Source: Oligoflexus tunisiensis (GTDB taxonomy: Bacteria > Bdellovibrionota_B > Oligoflexia > Oligoflexales > Oligoflexaceae). Taken from it: 64,000 bases of DNA. This document shows positions 45,743 to 54,390 of the stretch, in pieces. The stretch spans positions 2,812,471-2,876,470 of the forward strand of contig NZ_BDFO01000001.1 of the NCBI RefSeq assembly GCF_001748245.1, in the 5' to 3' direction. Below the pieces are notes generated by a model, which ran no database searches, had not been told where the DNA came from, and saw nothing but the letters and a program-made list of their open reading frames with translations. The first letter of the stretch is position 1, and every line of letters starts with the position of its first letter. The position numbers were made by a program, and so were the translations under genes.

Positions 45743-47527
45743 ATGAGCAGCGCGCCTGTTTCCCTGGCCTTTACTGAGGACATGCACGGTTTCTGTCATT
45801 TCGATGGAAACAACCAGGACTTTGGTCGTGACGATCAGCAGTGCTATGAGCACGCGTTCCAACAGGGCCAGTCCCAGGGCCGCGCCGTCAAGTTCCGATT
45901 GACCATTCAGATTCCGGATATCGATCGTTTTGTGAAGGATCCCAAGCTCTGCGCCGAAGCCATCGGCAAAGTCGAGGCGGATGCGGCAGGCGGTGATCTG
46001 AAAGTGGAAAAAGGCACCTTTAATCTTTTTGTCCAGCCTGCGTCCGACCAGGCCAGCACCATTGCCCGCGAGATGCATTACACCCTTTATCTGCGCAATC
46101 AAAAGGGAGAGCCCTGGACCTTCTATGGCTATAAAACGGTTCGCGATGGAGCCATGGCCGAGGTCTGGGATCAGACCACCACTCTTTATACAAGGCTCTG
46201 GAAGGGGCACTCGGACAAGGCTCCGGACAAGGTCGAGGCCCAGGGTATCCTGCACCTGACGGCCGAGGATTTTGCGCGACAGCTCACCACCTTTCGCAGC
46301 TCCGGTCGCACGATTCTGGAACGCGCTCGCGCTCTGACTCTGTTCGGTGGTGAATTTATGGGCAACCTCTGGCAGTCCTATGCCCCGGGCTTCATGCAGT
46401 CGGAACCGGAACTTTGGTCCAAGGTTGCCATCCCCGTGCACACCGACCGTGGCGTGAGCGAAGCCACCATCACCCACCATCCCTTTGATACCAGGGATGG
46501 ACTCACCCTGGGTCTGCAGCGTTTTCAGCGCAAGCCCTCCGACGATGTGATTGTGATCCTGCATGGGCTCACCACATCCACGGATATGTTTATCATGCCC
46601 GAGCATCAGAACCTCGTGGAGTACCTTCTGGATGAGGGCTACGGTGATGTCTGGTCCCTGGACTGGCGGGGCAGTGGACGCTATACCTATAACCTTGAAC
46701 CTCACAGTTTCACCCTGGATGATGTCGCGGCCTATGATATTCCCCCGGCTCTGGAAAAAATCCGCGCGGCGGTGGGTCCGAAGGCGCGGCTGCATATCAT
46801 CGCACACTGCGTGGGCGGCATCAGTACCATGCTGAGCATGGCTCTGCAGTCCTTTCCCGGCTTGGAATCCGTAACGATCAATAGCGTCGGGCTTACACCA
46901 CGCGTCAGCACCTGGTCACGTTTGAAACTGATGTTCGCGCCTTTCCTGGTGGAAAAGGTTCTGCGTTATCCCTATGTCAGCCCTCGCATGCCGCAGTATC
47001 CTGGCCTGGCCTTGGGCAAATGGCTGGTCCCGGTTTTGGCCTTGTTTCATAGGGAATGCCGTGATCCCGCCTGTCACTTCATCAGTTTCATGTGGGGCTC
47101 GGGTCATCCGGCCGCCTATCAGCACAGCAACATGAGTGTGCTGACGCACAGCCGCCTGGCTGATCTCTTCGGTGGCACTTCGATGAACTACTATCGGCAT
47201 ATCAGCAAGATGGTGGGCAACGGTCAGGCCTGTCCCATGAAACCCGGGGCCCGCGGGGATCTTACGCTGCCGGGCTCCTACCTCGACGCCTTCTGTCAGA
47301 AAAAACAGCCGCGCCTGCTCCTCATCAGTGGCCGGGAGAATCATATTTTCCCTGGTGCCAATCGCGTGCTTTATGAGGAATTGAAAAAGCGTCGCGCGGA
47401 TCTCGCCGTTCGTTACTGGGAAGTGCCGGGTTACGGCCATCAGGATATCTTCATGGGCCAGCATGCAGCTCGGGATATATTCCCCGGTCTTCTGGCCTTT
47501 TTGCAAGGCAAGGAGGCGGGCGTATGA
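45743..47527 (+). CDS. Alpha/beta hydrolase partner of a cholesterol-oxidase-like GMC enzyme
   Basis: A 594-residue protein with an N-terminal domain of about 260 residues and an alpha/beta-hydrolase domain (VIVILHGLTTSTDMF, DVWSLDWRGSGRY, IIAHCVGGIST, VPGYGHQD). The nucleophile elbow reads AHCVGG, with Cys where Ser is usual; this appears typical of the group that pairs with cholesterol-oxidase-like proteins, in which the two are often fused. AAGGA stands 6 bases before ATG 45743. It overlaps the next gene by ATGA, so they are coupled. Substrate unknown; sterol or other lipid ester is a reasonable guess. Confidence 0.85.
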   Translation: MSSAPVSLAFTEDMHGFCHFDGNNQDFGRDDQQCYEHAFQQGQSQGRAVKFRLTIQIPDIDRFVKDPKLCAEAIGKVEADAAGGDLKVEKGTFNLFVQPASDQASTIAREMHYTLYLRNQKGEPWTFYGYKTVRDGAMAEVWDQTTTLYTRLWKGHSDKAPDKVEAQGILHLTAEDFARQLTTFRSSGRTILERARALTLFGGEFMGNLWQSYAPGFMQSEPELWSKVAIPVHTDRGVSEATITHHPFDTRDGLTLGLQRFQRKPSDDVIVILHGLTTSTDMFIMPEHQNLVEYLLDEGYGDVWSLDWRGSGRYTYNLEPHSFTLDDVAAYDIPPALEKIRAAVGPKARLHIIAHCVGGISTMLSMALQSFPGLESVTINSVGLTPRVSTWSRLKLMFAPFLVEKVLRYPYVSPRMPQYPGLALGKWLVPVLALFHRECRDPACHFISFMWGSGHPAAYQHSNMSVLTHSRLADLFGGTSMNYYRHISKMVGNGQACPMKPGARGDLTLPGSYLDAFCQKKQPRLLLISGRENHIFPGANRVLYEELKKRRADLAVRYWEVPGYGHQDIFMGQHAARDIFPGLLAFLQGKEAGV

Positions 47528-49239
47528 AGTTCGATGCAGAAGCTCTGGTGATCGGTTCGGGTTTTGGTGGTGGCGTTCTCGCCTGTCGTCTGGCCAAAAA
47601 ATGGCCGCATGACGTCATGGTCGTGGAACGCGGCAAGCGTTATGGCTTCGGCGCCTTTGCCCGCTCGCCGCATGACATGGCCAACAACTTTTTCGTACAA
47701 AGAGAGGACGGACACAAACGCCCGCGCTTTGTTCCCAAGGATTCCACGACGGGCCTCTTTGATATTCGCAGCTATGATCACATCGATGTGGTGCAGGCCG
47801 CGGGGCTGGGCGGTGGCTCGCTGATCTATGCGAATGTTTACCTGGAGCCACCGGAGGCGGTCTTTGATGAACGCTGGCCTGCGAACTGCAAGAGAAAGGA
47901 CCTTGAACCTTACTATGCAGTGACCAAAAAAGTCCTCGGGGCCCGGACCATTCCCGTGGATCATGATCCGCGTCGCAGCATGACCCGCACGCAGTACTTC
48001 GCGAAAGCGGCCAGTGCCCTGGGACGAAAGTCGGAGCTGGTTCCGCTCATGGTGTATTTCGGCAAGGATCCGGCCAAACCCCTGGCCCCTGGTCTGCAGG
48101 AAACCAACCGCTACGGCGCCCTGCAGAGTTCCTGCAATTACTGCGCGGAATGTGACCTCGGCTGCAATATCCGTGCAAAGAATTCCACGGATGTGAATTA
48201 TCTTCACGTCGCGGAAAACAAGTATGGCGCCCGCATCCTCACCGAACACGAGGCGCAGAGCATCGTGCCCTTGAATGCATCAGGTCATGCCGATCCCACA
48301 GCGGATGGGCAGTACGGTTATGAAGTGCTGGTGCGCGATCTGACCAACGGCAACACACGACCCTTCCGCGTCAGGCGGGTGATCAGTTCTGCCGGGACTC
48401 TGGGAACGAATGAACTGCTCCTGAAGTGCCGCGACCGCATGAAAACCCTGCCCCGGATCAGCCCCAAACTTGGCGAAGGTTTTTCCGGCAATGGCGACTT
48501 CCTGTCCTTTATCGTTGACGCTGATCGACCGGCGAATCCCAATTATGGACCGGTGATCACCCAGCGCATCGATTTCAATCTCTTTGAAAATTTCGACAAG
48601 GACCGCGCCTTTATCATGGAGGACGCCTCCTATCCCAATATCCTCGCCTGGTTTATCGAAGGGCAAAAGCCTTTGGTTTTCAAGATGCGGGCCTTCTGGC
48701 AAGGGCTAAAGGAAACGGTGCGGACGCTGCTCAAGTATCCGACGCTCGGCCGCATGGGTAGCATCCTGACCCGCTTTTTGGGCGATGACCTGTCGTACAA
48801 AGCCAGCGTGCATCTTTGCATGGGGCTCGATAAAAGCGATGGCCGCATGGACCTCGACGCTGCCGGACGGCTCGCCATTCATTGGCCAACGCAAAACAGT
48901 CGCAAACTCTATGATGCGATCGATCAATCGGTTCGCCAGTTCAAAAAAGTGGTGAACGGACGCATCATGTTTCACATGCCGACGTGGAATTGGCCTTTGC
49001 GCCGCAACGTGACCGTGCATCCCCTCGGCGGCTGTCGCCTGGCTTCGGGTCCGGATCAGGGTGTGACCAGCAGTCAGCCGGAATCCTTCGGCGCCGTGCA
49101 TCACTACCGGAATCTTTATGTGGCGGATGGCAGTCTCTTTCCCACCGCAGTTGGAGCCAATCCATCGGCGACCATTGCGGCTCTGGCGGAACGTGTGGCC
49201 CAGGGCATCACGGGAGAGATGCCGACGGATGATCTTTAA
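47524..49239 (+). CDS. Cholesterol-oxidase-like GMC oxidoreductase
   Basis: A 571-residue FAD enzyme: ALVIGSGFGGGVLACRLA at the N-terminus, AAGLGGGSLIYANV, a cysteine cluster CNYCAECDLGCNIRAKNS near residue 205, and the C-terminal HPLGGCRLASGPDQG and VADGSLFPTAVGANPS. This matches the bacterial cholesterol oxidase/ChoD-type branch of GMC flavoproteins. It is coupled to the hydrolase gene upstream, and both have no signal peptide, suggesting a cytosolic two-enzyme path. Its stop is 14 bases from the convergent regulator gene. Confidence 0.9.
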   Translation: MKFDAEALVIGSGFGGGVLACRLAKKWPHDVMVVERGKRYGFGAFARSPHDMANNFFVQREDGHKRPRFVPKDSTTGLFDIRSYDHIDVVQAAGLGGGSLIYANVYLEPPEAVFDERWPANCKRKDLEPYYAVTKKVLGARTIPVDHDPRRSMTRTQYFAKAASALGRKSELVPLMVYFGKDPAKPLAPGLQETNRYGALQSSCNYCAECDLGCNIRAKNSTDVNYLHVAENKYGARILTEHEAQSIVPLNASGHADPTADGQYGYEVLVRDLTNGNTRPFRVRRVISSAGTLGTNELLLKCRDRMKTLPRISPKLGEGFSGNGDFLSFIVDADRPANPNYGPVITQRIDFNLFENFDKDRAFIMEDASYPNILAWFIEGQKPLVFKMRAFWQGLKETVRTLLKYPTLGRMGSILTRFLGDDLSYKASVHLCMGLDKSDGRMDLDAAGRLAIHWPTQNSRKLYDAIDQSVRQFKKVVNGRIMFHMPTWNWPLRRNVTVHPLGGCRLASGPDQGVTSSQPESFGAVHHYRNLYVADGSLFPTAVGANPSATIAALAERVAQGITGEMPTDDL

Positions 49240-49253
49240 GATTTAACTGGTGT

Positions 49254-50666
49254 CTAGGATTCACCTGCGACCTGATCCGACGAGCCGGCCAAAGGCTGGC
49301 GCAGCGCCTGGGTCAGGTTGCAAATATGCGCGTTGCAAAGATAGGGACCCGGGCCAATCACGTCAGGGCTTTCGATGACCTTGACATAAAGGGGGCCGCC
49401 CAGCTTTTCCTGGAAGTGCGGGCTCGTGATTTTGATGAGCGAGTAGGGGCCGATGCGCGTCGTGGTGCGCAGATTGAATTGCAGATAATCCGCCTTCACC
49501 AGTTCCGCGGTCATATGCAGCTGGGCGAAGGAATAGGCATGATCAGCGGGTGGAAAGGACGCCTGCTTGTCATTCGAAGTCGGACGCCTCTGCGCAAGTC
49601 CCACCAGATATTCGCGCTCGATGAGTTCCGAGAGATTCACCGGCACATGCTTGAGTGTCCAGGTCCGCCGCGGCGCATTGCTGTTCTTGGCGGTGGGACT
49701 TTCCTTGCCGCCGATGGTGACGATGCAGGCATGCTCGGGCAGATAACGCAGAAGTTCATAGAAATTGCGTTTGGATTCACCCTGGGTCAGCCGTTCCTCA
49801 ACAAACACGAGATCCGGGCTGAAAAATTTGGGCTCGTAGATCAGGCTCTGCTTTTGCAGGGCGGTATGGACTTCATATTTGCGTTTATCGAGATACTTGA
49901 GCAGCGTCGTTCGCAGCGCCGGGGATTGAATCGCCAGGAAAATCTTCGGCCTTTGTCCGAGGTCGACGCGATGCAGTGTGTCGAGTGTATCAATGATCTT
50001 CTGGGGTTCGGCATTGATCACGGCATCCTGATACCAGCTGGCAATGATGGCTTCTGAGAAACGGTAGGTGAGGTTGGTCTGCTGCTTCTGCTGCACCTGC
50101 ACGTTCACTGTGGAAAGCCCGAGCGCGCTGGCAAAGCCGCCCTCCATTTTCAGGGTATCGCCCACCCGCGGGCAGCTCCTGGTTTCGAGCCAGACCTGCT
50201 GCGCTCCAATCCATACAAGGCGGGCCGGCACCACAATGTCGATGGGCTCGGCGACGAATTCGAGATCGCTGTGCAGGGAAAGCACGGATTCGACGCCCGA
50301 GGTGGCAAATTCAAAGCGCTGCAGCCATTCGTGATCATCAAGGTCAGCCGGAATAATATCGCGGAAGCCCTCGTTCATGGCTGCGTCCATCAGCGCAAAG
50401 TCATTCCGCGAGTTGGAAACCAGAAGCCTGGCGCCATTGATATCGGGGATATTGGCAAAGGCATGCGCATAGCCGATGGCTTCCGCGCTGGGCCATTCAT
50501 CGCCCAGAATGAGTATTTGTGCGCGTTTGACGCAGATTTCCTTGATTAAAGTCTCGAAGTTTTCGAAAAAGAAAACATGATAACCAATGTCGTCCAGAAT
50601 GCTGGCGCGTCGATGATGATGATCATCAACGGCAGGCAGCAGCCAATAGACACTGGAACGTTTCAT
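49254..50666 (-). CDS. Receiver-like/PilZ-like multidomain protein, no kinase output
   Basis: A 470-residue cytosolic protein. Residues 1 to about 115 look like a degenerate receiver (VYWLLPAVDDHHH, ILILGDEWP). The middle, about 120-210, resembles a PilZ-type barrel (EPIDIVVPARLVWIGAQQVWLETRSCPRVGDTLKM) without the RxxxR c-di-GMP signature. About 230-345 is a second receiver-like domain (PKIFLAIQSPALRTTLLKYL, PDLVFVEERL), again lacking a normal phospho-site. The C-terminus is unassigned. AAAGGAG stands 5 bases before ATG 50666. It is divergent from the histidine kinase at 50961. Confidence 0.6.
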   Translation of the reverse strand: MKRSSVYWLLPAVDDHHHRRASILDDIGYHVFFFENFETLIKEICVKRAQILILGDEWPSAEAIGYAHAFANIPDINGARLLVSNSRNDFALMDAAMNEGFRDIIPADLDDHEWLQRFEFATSGVESVLSLHSDLEFVAEPIDIVVPARLVWIGAQQVWLETRSCPRVGDTLKMEGGFASALGLSTVNVQVQQKQQTNLTYRFSEAIIASWYQDAVINAEPQKIIDTLDTLHRVDLGQRPKIFLAIQSPALRTTLLKYLDKRKYEVHTALQKQSLIYEPKFFSPDLVFVEERLTQGESKRNFYELLRYLPEHACIVTIGGKESPTAKNSNAPRRTWTLKHVPVNLSELIEREYLVGLAQRRPTSNDKQASFPPADHAYSFAQLHMTAELVKADYLQFNLRTTTRIGPYSLIKITSPHFQEKLGGPLYVKVIESPDVIGPGPYLCNAHICNLTQALRQPLAGSSDQVAGES

Positions 50667-50960
50667 GACAACTCCTTTGGGGAGATTACCCTGAGCGCAT
50701 CGGCAGACCTGCCGGGGAAAATAAGAGGAAAAGCAGGCGCCCGGTGGAGTCGGCGACCGCAACCGTGGAATAAGGCGGTCATTGTTTCGCGTTTTGGGAT
50801 AGCCTGCGAATTGGCGTATTGACGGCAATCCGGGTCAATTATTCCCCCAAAGTCATGTCGAATTGTAGACGCATTCATTTTGGGCTGGCATTTGGCGGTA
50901 AAAAAGCAGAAAGAATAGCCGACTCAGGATATTTCGTCCTTCATCGGGAGCGTCCTCCGT

Positions 50961-52667
50961 ATGCAACGCGACACCGTCATCATCAAGCCCAAAATCCATC
51001 TGGCCATGTCCATGGTGTTGTTGCCCATGATCATCGTTTTCTTCCGACCCACTCTTTGGGAGCTCGTGGGCTTTTTTGTGGTTGATTCCTTCTGTTATAT
51101 TGCCATGCGTCCCTTTGAAATCCCTTTGTTTCATCGCTATTTCCCCAAAACACGCCTCTTCTTTCCTGACGTGAATCCGCGGCTCTTTGACATTCAGGAC
51201 TTCAAAGAGCGTATGGACATGTACAGAGCCATGGCCGAGTTTCCACGGCAAAGGGCGCTTTATATCCTGGCGGTGAGTTTTATCAAGGTTATTCCAGGTT
51301 TCGCCTATGGCCTCTGGGTCTGGAGCGATCACTACACCGCGATTGAAATCATCCTCAAGGGCTTTGCCGTCTGTGCCTTTACCTTTTCCTATGGGGTGGG
51401 CATGGGCTTTCTCGGCTATCACAACCAGGTGAGTGAAACCCTGGAAATCGTGCATCGGAAAAGCAACTGGTCCGAAGTCTTCCGGGCCATCGATCCCTTG
51501 CCGAATGAGTCGATGTTTAAACTTTTTGAAGTTCTGGCCATGCTCGGCGTCCTCGTCTTCTGGGTGGGAATGATCTGTCTGATTCCCTTTGAAGGGGGAC
51601 AGGATTCTCCCTGGCTGTCCCTGCTGCAGATTCTCTATCTCTCCGGCTTTGGCATCTATTTCGTAAGCCAGATCCATGCGACGAGTCGGCGTCAGGTTAC
51701 GCAGGGCCTTGAGTCGCTCATCACCTATCTCAGTCGTGAAGGCAAGCCTTTGGATCCGCGGGGGCTGCCGCTCAGCACCAATCCCACGCTGGCCTTTTAT
51801 CAGAAAACCTTCAACGACCTTGTGGAACGCAACGTCGCCAATGAGCAGGAAATCCACCGCTGGATTTTGCGCAAGGCCGAGGATTCCCGTTACCTTCAGC
51901 TGGGTCGTGTCACAGGACTTTTCATCCACGATCTTGCCACGCCGCTGACCATCATGGGGCTGTCGCTCACGCAGCTGGAGGAAAAGCCGAACGATCAGGC
52001 TGTGGCCCGGCGCTATGTGGAACGGCTGCGTTTCTGTCTTCAGCAGATCAGCGATTTTATCGGCAACCTGCGCCTCTCGCTGCGCGACAGCACGGTCAAT
52101 GCCCATCAGGCCTCGCCTTATCTTGCCCATCAGGCGGCCACGCGCATGCTCTCGTATCTGCATGAGCGGCCGGCTTACGCGAAACTTTCGCTCCGCTGTG
52201 ACGTCGATCCCGAGCTGCGCGTTTCCTTTCCGCAGCCCGAGCTGAATCAGATCATTCTCAACCTCTACTCCAACTCCGTGTCCAATCTTCTGGAACACAG
52301 GGTGGAAAATCCCAGCCTCGTCATGGAATTTCATGCGCTGGATGCCCAGCATGTGGATCTGATTGTGCGGGACAACGGCACCGGCCTTTCCCTGGAGAAT
52401 TTTCAATTCATAACCGAGGAAGCGGAACGCCTCCCGGGACAGGAAGGCATTGGCCTGAAATTAACCAAAAGGCTGGTTGAACTTTATGGAGGCAGTCTGA
52501 ACCTGACCGAATCGGAGGCGCCTCACGGTTCGGCTTTTGTGATTCGCCTGCAGCAGGCTCAGACCGATTTCACACCACGGGATGAATCCAGAGACATGCC
52601 GGGAGCTGCGGGAATTCAGAAGGTTGAAATCGCCCGAATACCAGTGGAAGCGTCCCAGGAATCGTAA
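50961..52667 (+). CDS. Membrane sensor histidine kinase
   Basis: A 568-residue kinase: about six membrane helices in the first 255 residues, a linker, a HisKA-like segment with LFIHDLATPLTIMG, and an ATPase domain (IILNLYSNSVSNLLEH, VRDNGTGL, GIGLKLTKRLVELYGG). Its 3' end overlaps the convergent YcaO gene by 98 bases, an unusually large antisense overlap. No partner regulator is adjacent; the receiver-like protein on the other side of its promoter region is the only candidate. Confidence 0.88.
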   Translation: MQRDTVIIKPKIHLAMSMVLLPMIIVFFRPTLWELVGFFVVDSFCYIAMRPFEIPLFHRYFPKTRLFFPDVNPRLFDIQDFKERMDMYRAMAEFPRQRALYILAVSFIKVIPGFAYGLWVWSDHYTAIEIILKGFAVCAFTFSYGVGMGFLGYHNQVSETLEIVHRKSNWSEVFRAIDPLPNESMFKLFEVLAMLGVLVFWVGMICLIPFEGGQDSPWLSLLQILYLSGFGIYFVSQIHATSRRQVTQGLESLITYLSREGKPLDPRGLPLSTNPTLAFYQKTFNDLVERNVANEQEIHRWILRKAEDSRYLQLGRVTGLFIHDLATPLTIMGLSLTQLEEKPNDQAVARRYVERLRFCLQQISDFIGNLRLSLRDSTVNAHQASPYLAHQAATRMLSYLHERPAYAKLSLRCDVDPELRVSFPQPELNQIILNLYSNSVSNLLEHRVENPSLVMEFHALDAQHVDLIVRDNGTGLSLENFQFITEEAERLPGQEGIGLKLTKRLVELYGGSLNLTESEAPHGSAFVIRLQQAQTDFTPRDESRDMPGAAGIQKVEIARIPVEASQES

Positions 52668-53592
52668 CGCGTACCACCACACCCGCATGTGACCCTTCCG
52701 GCGTGAGATCCACTGCCAAAGCTTCGCCAGCGTGTTTTATGGGGGCAGCCGCCGTCGGATGCGTCGGCGCCCCGTTCAGCCAGGCTTCCAGCAGAGGCCG
52801 GCGCGCCGGGTGTAGAAAATATTCCTGATGAAAATCCGGGGTCGGCGTGAACTGCGGCTCGTCCGTGGGAACCTCCAGAGGATCCAGGAAAGCCAGACGC
52901 TGTACCGCTTCCCCCAGGGCCTTGTGCATGGCCGCAGCGGAATCCAGGGCCGCACCGAAGCCATAGACGGGCGGATGACCGGGATGCCGGGGCCAAAGAA
53001 AACAGCCCCGCACCTGAATGCTGCCCAGATCCTTCAAAAGAAACGAACCAAAATCAAAGAGCCGAAATTCGTAAAGCCCCTGCAGACTTTCCAGGGCCGC
53101 CGGCAGATTCATGGGGATCCCCTGCGGCCGTAAGGCTCCATACCAGCTGGCGAGCACGAGGTGACGTTCCACGACCTCACAGGCTGCCCGCTCCACGGCG
53201 TCCCGAAAATTCACACCGAGCGCCACGCCGTTGGATTTTGCATACTGCATGTGCTCCGGATCCGGTGACTTCTGAAAAAGCATGGCACCGCTCGTAAAAC
53301 CAATTTTCCGGGACGTTAAACTGAGCAAGGGCCAGACCTTTTGAGCCGGCTGATCCAGTGCCCGCATCAAAGCCAGGCGCTCCTGCAATTCGAGCTGCGC
53401 AATATCAAGTGAAGGTTCATTCCAGCCCGCCCAGCTGCCTGTGATCACCTTCTGATCCTGCGCGCGCTGGCAGGCATAACCGCGCAGATGGAGACGACAG
53501 TCCGCGATCATGCGGGTTTCTTCCAAGGCATCGATCAAAGTCCAACCGGGGGCCAGCTCAAGCTGGGGCCCGGCTTCAAGCGGCTTGTTCAT
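52570..53592 (-). CDS. YcaO-family ATP-dependent enzyme
   Basis: A 340-residue YcaO protein, shorter than most. ATP/Mg-binding elements can be read: SNGVALGVNFRDAVERAACEVVERH (SxG and ExxER), ALGEAVQRLAF (ExxQ) and VVVRVTIPGTLPLVFGR (the late strand with PG). YcaO enzymes activate peptide amide oxygens with ATP to form azolines, thioamides or amidines. No fused RiPP-recognition element is visible. Its start overlaps the end of the diiron-oxidase gene by 17 bases, so the two are coupled. It is last in an operon with a GNAT gene and a tiny peptide frame. Confidence 0.85.
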   Translation of the reverse strand: MNKPLEAGPQLELAPGWTLIDALEETRMIADCRLHLRGYACQRAQDQKVITGSWAGWNEPSLDIAQLELQERLALMRALDQPAQKVWPLLSLTSRKIGFTSGAMLFQKSPDPEHMQYAKSNGVALGVNFRDAVERAACEVVERHLVLASWYGALRPQGIPMNLPAALESLQGLYEFRLFDFGSFLLKDLGSIQVRGCFLWPRHPGHPPVYGFGAALDSAAAMHKALGEAVQRLAFLDPLEVPTDEPQFTPTPDFHQEYFLHPARRPLLEAWLNGAPTHPTAAAPIKHAGEALAVDLTPEGSHAGVVVRVTIPGTLPLVFGRFQPSEFPQLPACLWIHPVV

Positions 53593-54250
53593 GGGGCTGA
53601 CTCAAGGCTGTGCAGAATTGCCAGTAACGTTCCATGATGCCATCCAACACGCGACAGTAGTCCGCGCAATGGTCAACGGTAAGACCGACCCGGACGGCAG
53701 CCTCAGCCCATTCCGCTACGTGGTGCTGGTCGAGCTCCGCATGCTTGCCGATGATGGTCATCATGCTCTGCGGAATCCGGCTGTTGCGTTCAATGGCGTT
53801 GAGCGAGGCCGGACCAGCCAGAACGGTAAAGTATTCGGCATAGAGCACATAGATAAAATAATCGAAAGGATTGCGGCGGATCATGGCCTCGTTGCTGGCG
53901 ATGAAGGCACGCATCTCAGGCAGAATGCCAGGTCCCGCCACCATCTGGGGGAAACGTTCCTTGAGGGCCTTCACATCGTCATGACCCCATTGATCGTGCC
54001 CGACCTCTTCGCCCAATTTTTCCGCAAAATAAGCGGCCAGGACCGGATAACCCTGGGTCGAGGCGAGATCCCGGGCCAGAGTCAGATGCTGCGGCGTATG
54101 CGCCGTCAGAAAACTTACGTTCTGCAGAAAGCTGCTGAGTTCTGTGACGGTCAGGCTGCCATCAAAGATGCGTTGATAGAAGCGATTCGATTTTTTCAGA
54201 GATCGAAAGTAATTCTGAATATGATGCGTTAGATTGTGATAGATTTCCAT
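53576..54250 (-). CDS. Haem-oxygenase-like diiron oxidase (HDO/PqqC-like fold)
   Basis: A 224-residue all-helical protein of the TenA/PqqC/haem-oxygenase-like superfamily. Likely iron ligands lie in KLGEEVGHDQWGHDDVK (about 88-104), YAEYFTVLAG and the late helix GKHAELDQHHVAEW. Family members are diiron oxidases or oxygenases on amino or fatty acids, including self-modifying ones. ATG 54250 has AAGGG 7 bases upstream. It follows a 10-codon frame and a strong hairpin, and overlaps ycaO by 17 bases. Exact family by eye; reaction unknown. Confidence 0.75.
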   Translation of the reverse strand: MEIYHNLTHHIQNYFRSLKKSNRFYQRIFDGSLTVTELSSFLQNVSFLTAHTPQHLTLARDLASTQGYPVLAAYFAEKLGEEVGHDQWGHDDVKALKERFPQMVAGPGILPEMRAFIASNEAMIRRNPFDYFIYVLYAEYFTVLAGPASLNAIERNSRIPQSMMTIIGKHAELDQHHVAEWAEAAVRVGLTVDHCADYCRVLDGIMERYWQFCTALSQPHEQAA

Positions 54251-54267
54251 GGGAAAACCCTTGTGGC

Positions 54268-54294
54268 AAGTGAAGACCCGCTTCAGGAAGCGAA
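54268..54294 (-). promoter_or_regulatory. Strong hairpin between the 10-codon frame and the diiron-oxidase gene
   Basis: Perfect 10-bp stem (GACCCGCTTC / GAAGCGGGTC, 7-base loop) 17 bases after the small-frame stop. No T tract follows in the minus direction, so it is more likely an mRNA processing or attenuation element than a terminator. Confidence 0.6.
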
Positions 54295-54311
54295 GCGGGT
54301 CCAGTTTCAAC

Positions 54312-54344
54312 TCACAGAGTTGTCAAAGCGTATTTCTTTTTCAT
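54312..54344 (-). CDS. Ten-residue peptide frame MKKKYALTTL in the YcaO/HDO operon
   Basis: ATG 54344 has AGGAG 7 bases upstream, an ideal ribosome site, and reads MKKKYALTTL then TGA. It lies between the GNAT and diiron-oxidase genes. Two readings are possible: a minimal substrate peptide, with Thr-Thr as possible YcaO sites and Tyr as a possible oxidase target, or a leader frame controlling the hairpin that follows. The basic start argues for real translation, but 10 codons are too few for certainty. Confidence 0.5.
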   Translation of the reverse strand: MKKKYALTTL

Positions 54345-54390
54345 GGTACGACTCCTGAATATGGTTTCTGGGGCCCATCCCCATTTCCTG

